Shown here: positions 6,464 through 9,240 of the stretch, in pieces
Layout: every line of letters begins with the position of its first letter
How positions within the stretch are numbered: the stretch's first letter is position 1
NCBI GenBank assembly: GCA_029240475.1
Contig: JAREAF010000081.1
Span: forward strand, 1-9,240
Reading direction: 5' to 3'
Origin: Rhodospirillales bacterium
GTDB taxonomy: Bacteria > Pseudomonadota > Alphaproteobacteria > JAREAF01
Length of the DNA: 9,240 nucleotides
The notes under the pieces: model-generated
The model's database searches: none
Seen by the model: only the letters and a program-made list of their open reading frames with translations
What the model was told of the DNA's origin: nothing
Position numbers and translations under genes: made by a program

Positions 6464-8037
6464 CGGTCGCGGACGGCCTCGCACCTTGGGGACGGAGCGA
6501 CCTTCCGGTCGGGGCGCTCCTCCAGGAGCGTGCGACGACGAACGGCGATTTCGTCTACGCGCTCTGGGAGGAGCGGCCGATCACGGTCGCCGCGCTCGCC
6601 GATGGGGTGAGCCGCCTCGCCAATGCCCTCACGGCGCTCGGCGTCAGGAAGGGCGACCGCGTCTCCGTGATGCTGCCGAACCACCCGGACCACGTCGTCG
6701 CGATGCTGGCCCTCCAGACGCTCGGCGCCTGCCAGGTCCCCGTGAACGTGCAGCTCCGCGGCGAGGGCCTGCGTTTCATCCTGTCCCATTCGCAGGCCGC
6801 CTTCATCATCGCCGACGGCCGCTACGCGGAGCAGCTCGACCCGGTCCTGCCGGACCTCGGCGGAACCGTGATCTGGCGCGGCCGGCCCGGCTCCGTTCCG
6901 GACCTCGGCGAGCTGATGCGGCACGCGGATGCCTCGGCGCCGGCCTGTCCGGTGCGGCCCGACGACCCGGTCATGATCCTCTACACGTCGGGAACGACCG
7001 GCCTTCCGAAGGGTGTCGTGCTGACGGACCGGATGCTGCGCTGCTGCGGCCGCGCGGCGGGTCGCCTGTGCGGGCTCCGGCCCGGCGACGTCCTCTACGT
7101 CTGGGAGCCGCTCTACCATATCGGCGGCGCGGAGGTGGTCGTGCTCGCCTTGCAGGAGCCGACCACGCTGGCGATGGTCGAGCGGTTCAGCGTCACCCGC
7201 TTCTGGAGCGATGTCCGTCGCCTCCGCGCGACCCACATGCATTTCCTTGGCGGCGTCCTGGCCCTGCTCCTGAAGGAGCCGCCCCGCCCGGACGATCGCG
7301 ATCATCCCGTCCGCACCGCCTGGGGCGGCGGCTGTCCGCCGGATGTGTGGCGCGCCTTCGAAGACCGCTTCGGCGTGACGATCCGCGAATGCTACGGCAT
7401 GACGGAGTGTTCGAGCTTCACGACGCAGAACCTTGACGGCAAGTTCGGCTCGATCGGCAAGGCCGTGCCCTGGTTCGACGTCACCATCGCCGACGAGGCG
7501 GGCCGACCTCTCGGCCCCGGCGAGCGCGGCGAGATCGTCGTCCGGGAGAAAGTCGCGGGCCTCTTGATGCAGGGCTACTTCAACAATCCCGATGCGACGC
7601 GGGAGACGTTGCGCGATGGCGCGCTCTATACCGGCGACGTCGGCTGGTTCGATGCCGAGGGCGACTTCTTCTTCGCCGGCCGCAAGAAGGACAGCATTCG
7701 GCGACGGGGCGAGAACATCACCGCGTTCGAGATCGAGCGGATCGCGAACGAGCATCCCGACGTTGCCGAGAGCGCCGCGATCGGCGTCAGGAACGAGATC
7801 GCGGACGAGGACGTGAAGGTGTTCCTGCGGCTCAAGGAGGGGCGCACGCTCGACCCCCTCGACTTCGTGCGCTGGTGCGAGAGCCGGATGGCGGCCTTCC
7901 AGATCCCGCGCTACGTCGCCTTCATCGGCGCCTTCCCGAAGACGGGGAGCGAGCGGATCCGCAAGGACCAACTCAGCCGCAGCTCCGAGAACATTTTCGA
8001 CCTCGAGCGCTCGGGCTATCGCCGCAAGCGGGCCTGA
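6460..8037 (+). CDS. Acyl-CoA synthetase / AMP-dependent ligase (CaiC-like)
   Basis: The product is 525 aa, full length for an ANL-superfamily acyl-CoA ligase, which activates a carboxylic acid with ATP to an acyl-adenylate and then to its CoA thioester. Visible motifs are the phosphate loop YTSGTTGLPKG (175-185), YGMTE (312-316), the TGD adenine/ribose motif (391-393) and the hinge GRKKDSIRRRGENI (407-420). The GRKKDxIRRRGENI hinge and the ending RKDQLSRSSENIFDLE resemble carnitine/crotonobetaine-CoA ligase CaiC. The usual PKTxSGK catalytic-lysine motif reads PKTGSERIRK (493-502), with Arg499 in the lysine position and Lys502 three residues later. GTG 6460 overlaps the preceding TGA, so the two genes are translationally coupled. 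The pathway acid is unknown; a small hydroxy-, keto- or betaine-type acid would suit the neighbours. No frameshift is seen. Confidence 0.9.
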   Translation: MTVADGLAPWGRSDLPVGALLQERATTNGDFVYALWEERPITVAALADGVSRLANALTALGVRKGDRVSVMLPNHPDHVVAMLALQTLGACQVPVNVQLRGEGLRFILSHSQAAFIIADGRYAEQLDPVLPDLGGTVIWRGRPGSVPDLGELMRHADASAPACPVRPDDPVMILYTSGTTGLPKGVVLTDRMLRCCGRAAGRLCGLRPGDVLYVWEPLYHIGGAEVVVLALQEPTTLAMVERFSVTRFWSDVRRLRATHMHFLGGVLALLLKEPPRPDDRDHPVRTAWGGGCPPDVWRAFEDRFGVTIRECYGMTECSSFTTQNLDGKFGSIGKAVPWFDVTIADEAGRPLGPGERGEIVVREKVAGLLMQGYFNNPDATRETLRDGALYTGDVGWFDAEGDFFFAGRKKDSIRRRGENITAFEIERIANEHPDVAESAAIGVRNEIADEDVKVFLRLKEGRTLDPLDFVRWCESRMAAFQIPRYVAFIGAFPKTGSERIRKDQLSRSSENIFDLERSGYRRKRA

Positions 8038-8060
8038 ACGGCCCCCTCTCTCGATCGACG

Positions 8061-8066
8061 AAGGAG
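8061..8066 (+). promoter_or_regulatory. Ribosome-binding site for the aldolase-family gene
   Basis: AAGGAG lies 7 nt before ATG 8074, the best ribosome-binding site in the plus-strand operon. It fixes the start of the aldolase-family gene, whose frame could otherwise be misjudged because it is shifted further on. The 36-bp gap after the ligase stop holds no terminator-like hairpin, so co-transcription with the ligase is likely. Confidence 0.75.
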
Positions 8067-8073
8067 AACCGAC

Positions 8074-8812
8074 ATGGATGCGCCGCCCGGCAACCAGGAA
8101 GACGTGATCCGGGCTAGGGTGGATCTCGCGGCGGCCTTCCGGCTCGCCTCCAGGTTGAAGATGCACGAGGGCGTCTGCAACCACTTCTCGGCCATGCTGC
8201 CCGGAAAGCGTTTCCTCATCAATCCGAAGGGGATGCTGTTCTCCCGCATCAGAGCGAGCAGCATCGTCCTCATGGACGAGGCGGGGAACACGCTGGAGGG
8301 CACGGGCCGGACGCCTCGGACCGGGCACTCGATCCACACCCGCGTCCACCTCAACCATCCCTACGCGACCGTCGTGCTGCACCTGCACGCGCCATATTCG
8401 ACCGCCATCACGGCGCTGGCCGGCGGGCGGCTCGAAATGTGCCACCAGAATGCCGCCCGCTTCCATGGCACCATCGCCTATGATGACCATTTCAACGGCG
8501 TCCGTCGCCACCGACGAGGGCGACCGCATGGCCGAGGTCATGGGCGACAAGCGCATCCTGTTCCTCGGCAACCATGGAGTCGTCGTGGTCGGCGAGACGG
8601 TCGCGCGGGCCTTCGACGACTTCTACTATCTCGAGCGGGCCGCGCAGGTGCAGATCCTCGCCATGAGCACCGGCCGGCCGCTCGCGATCATGTCCGAGGA
8701 GATGGCGCGGCTCACCTACGATCAATTCTCCGAGTTCACCGCGAACGCGGACCTGCATTTCGAGGCTCTCAAGGGCATGCTCGACGAAGAGGAGGCGGAC
8801 TACGCGTCTTGA
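8074..8812 (+). pseudogene. Class II aldolase/adducin-family protein, frameshifted in the middle
   Basis: The N-terminal 143 residues are read from ATG 8074 (NHFSAMLPG, FLINPKGMLFSRI, TGHSIHTRVHLNHP, VVLHLHAPYSTAI, DDHFNGV). The C-terminal 102 residues continue in the next frame (TDEGDRMAEVMGDKR, ILFLGNHGVVVVGET, DDFYYLERAAQVQI) to TGA 8810-8812. The switch falls between 8500 and 8512, consistent with one extra base. The joined length of about 245 aa is normal. HLH in VVLHLHAPY and the later His of GNHGV are the three metal ligands of class II aldolases. The acid found in true fuculose-phosphate-type aldolases is not obvious before HTRVH, as in adducin-like members, so the reaction is uncertain. 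Without the second part, frame 1 stays open to the window end and would make an aberrant protein. The ATG at 8450 has no ribosome-binding site and lacks the active-site half. Confidence 0.8.
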
Positions 8813-8902
8813 GCCGTCCGATCGCCGGGAGGTGGGCGGGGGAGCGTTGCGACCCGCAGTTCGCGATCGCTGAGCATCAGGGGCGCCCTGCAGGGCCAGC
8901 CC

Positions 8903-9240
8903 ATGGACCGCGAGGGACCTCGCAACGGGGGACCGCCTGGGCGCCGCTCTTCGTCCGATACATTGCCGAGAGCGAGAGGCTCCACCCATTCCAGATCGCG
9001 TTTCTCCGCAACGTGATGGTGCTCCTGCCGATGCTGTGCCTCCTGCGGCCGCTCGGCGTCTCGCTGCTACGGTCGCGCCATAAGGGGGCCTGGGTTCCGG
9101 GGCGGCTGCGAACTGGTGGCCATGCTGTCCTGGTCGTGGCCGTGAGCCTCCTGCCGCTCGGGGACTTCACGGCAATCGGCTTCTCGGCCGTGCTGATCGC
9201 GGCTTTGGTGGCGAGAGTGTGCCTGAAGGAGCCGCTCGGC
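8903..9240 (+). pseudogene. EamA/DMT-family permease, 5' part only, probably frameshifted
   Basis: From about 8938 the frame reads APLFVRYIAESERLHPFQIA then FLRNVMVLLPMLCLLRPLG. The pattern of a KYL/RYL helix end, HPFQIAFxRN and a hydrophobic helix is typical of the first hairpin of 10-helix drug/metabolite transporters (EamA). The next expected helix reads ELVAMLSWSW at 9110-9139 in a different frame, then returns to the first frame as AVSLLPLGDFTAIGFSAVLI and LKEPLG. This implies two indels that cancel, near 9075-9105 and about 9138. The N-terminus is unclear: ATG 8903 is in the other frame and has no good ribosome-binding site, so a third lesion may lie near 8930. The gene runs past the window end. 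It would be an inner-membrane exporter or importer of small metabolites, plausibly serving this pathway. Confidence 0.5.

Noticed and set aside
6445..8571. 708-codon open frame on the minus strand opposite the ligase and aldolase genes
   Set aside because: It has no family motif, is rich in Arg, Glu, Asp and Ala as expected from the antisense of GC-rich codons, and crosses two convincingly coding plus-strand genes.

Overview
The window is GC-rich (about two-thirds G+C by eye), and almost every real gene casts long shadow frames on the other strand. Codon use, the protein families present and the gene order (a three-subunit flavin dehydrogenase next to an ornithine-cyclodeaminase-family gene) suggest a high-GC alphaproteobacterium, perhaps a Methylobacterium- or Bradyrhizobium-like member of the Hyphomicrobiales. 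That placement is an inference; no marker gene is present.

Layout. Positions 1-577 hold no intact gene, only a C-terminal transposase remnant on the minus strand (340-474). A plus-strand FAD-dependent amine oxidase of the PuuB/DAO type (578-1863) is broken by a one-base frameshift near its end. It runs directly into a converging, truncated and doubly frameshifted ornithine cyclodeaminase/mu-crystallin family remnant (1864-2368, minus). Upstream of that remnant on the same strand are a perfect 18-bp palindrome and then three intact overlapping genes (5294 down to 2439). They encode a [2Fe-2S] subunit, an FAD/BFD-like [Fe-S] subunit and a DAO-fold FAD subunit, which is the composition of opine oxidases, D-hydroxyproline dehydrogenases and HcnABC-type enzymes.

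A short divergent control region (about 5295-5380) separates this operon from a plus-strand operon. It contains a 15-bp inverted repeat that fits the consensus of FadR/FCD-type GntR operators. It also contains a 14-codon leader ORF with a good ribosome-binding site whose stop overlaps the next start (ATGA). The plus-strand operon encodes an unfamiliar Rossmann-fold protein (5381-6463), a CaiC-like acyl-CoA ligase (6460-8037, 4-bp overlap), a class II aldolase/adducin-family protein (8074-8812, frameshifted) and the start of an EamA/DMT-type permease that also looks frameshifted and leaves the window.

Taken together this looks like a divergent catabolic module for an N-substituted amino acid or amine. 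The flavoenzyme would oxidise the substrate, the cyclodeaminase-family enzyme would process the amino-acid half, and the ligase and aldolase-family protein would process the carbon skeleton. The substrate cannot be read from sequence. The central 6 kb (2439-8500) is intact, while four genes on the two flanks carry frameshifts. Either the accessory parts of the pathway are decaying or the sequence contains indel errors; the missing half of the cyclodeaminase gene favours real decay at least there.
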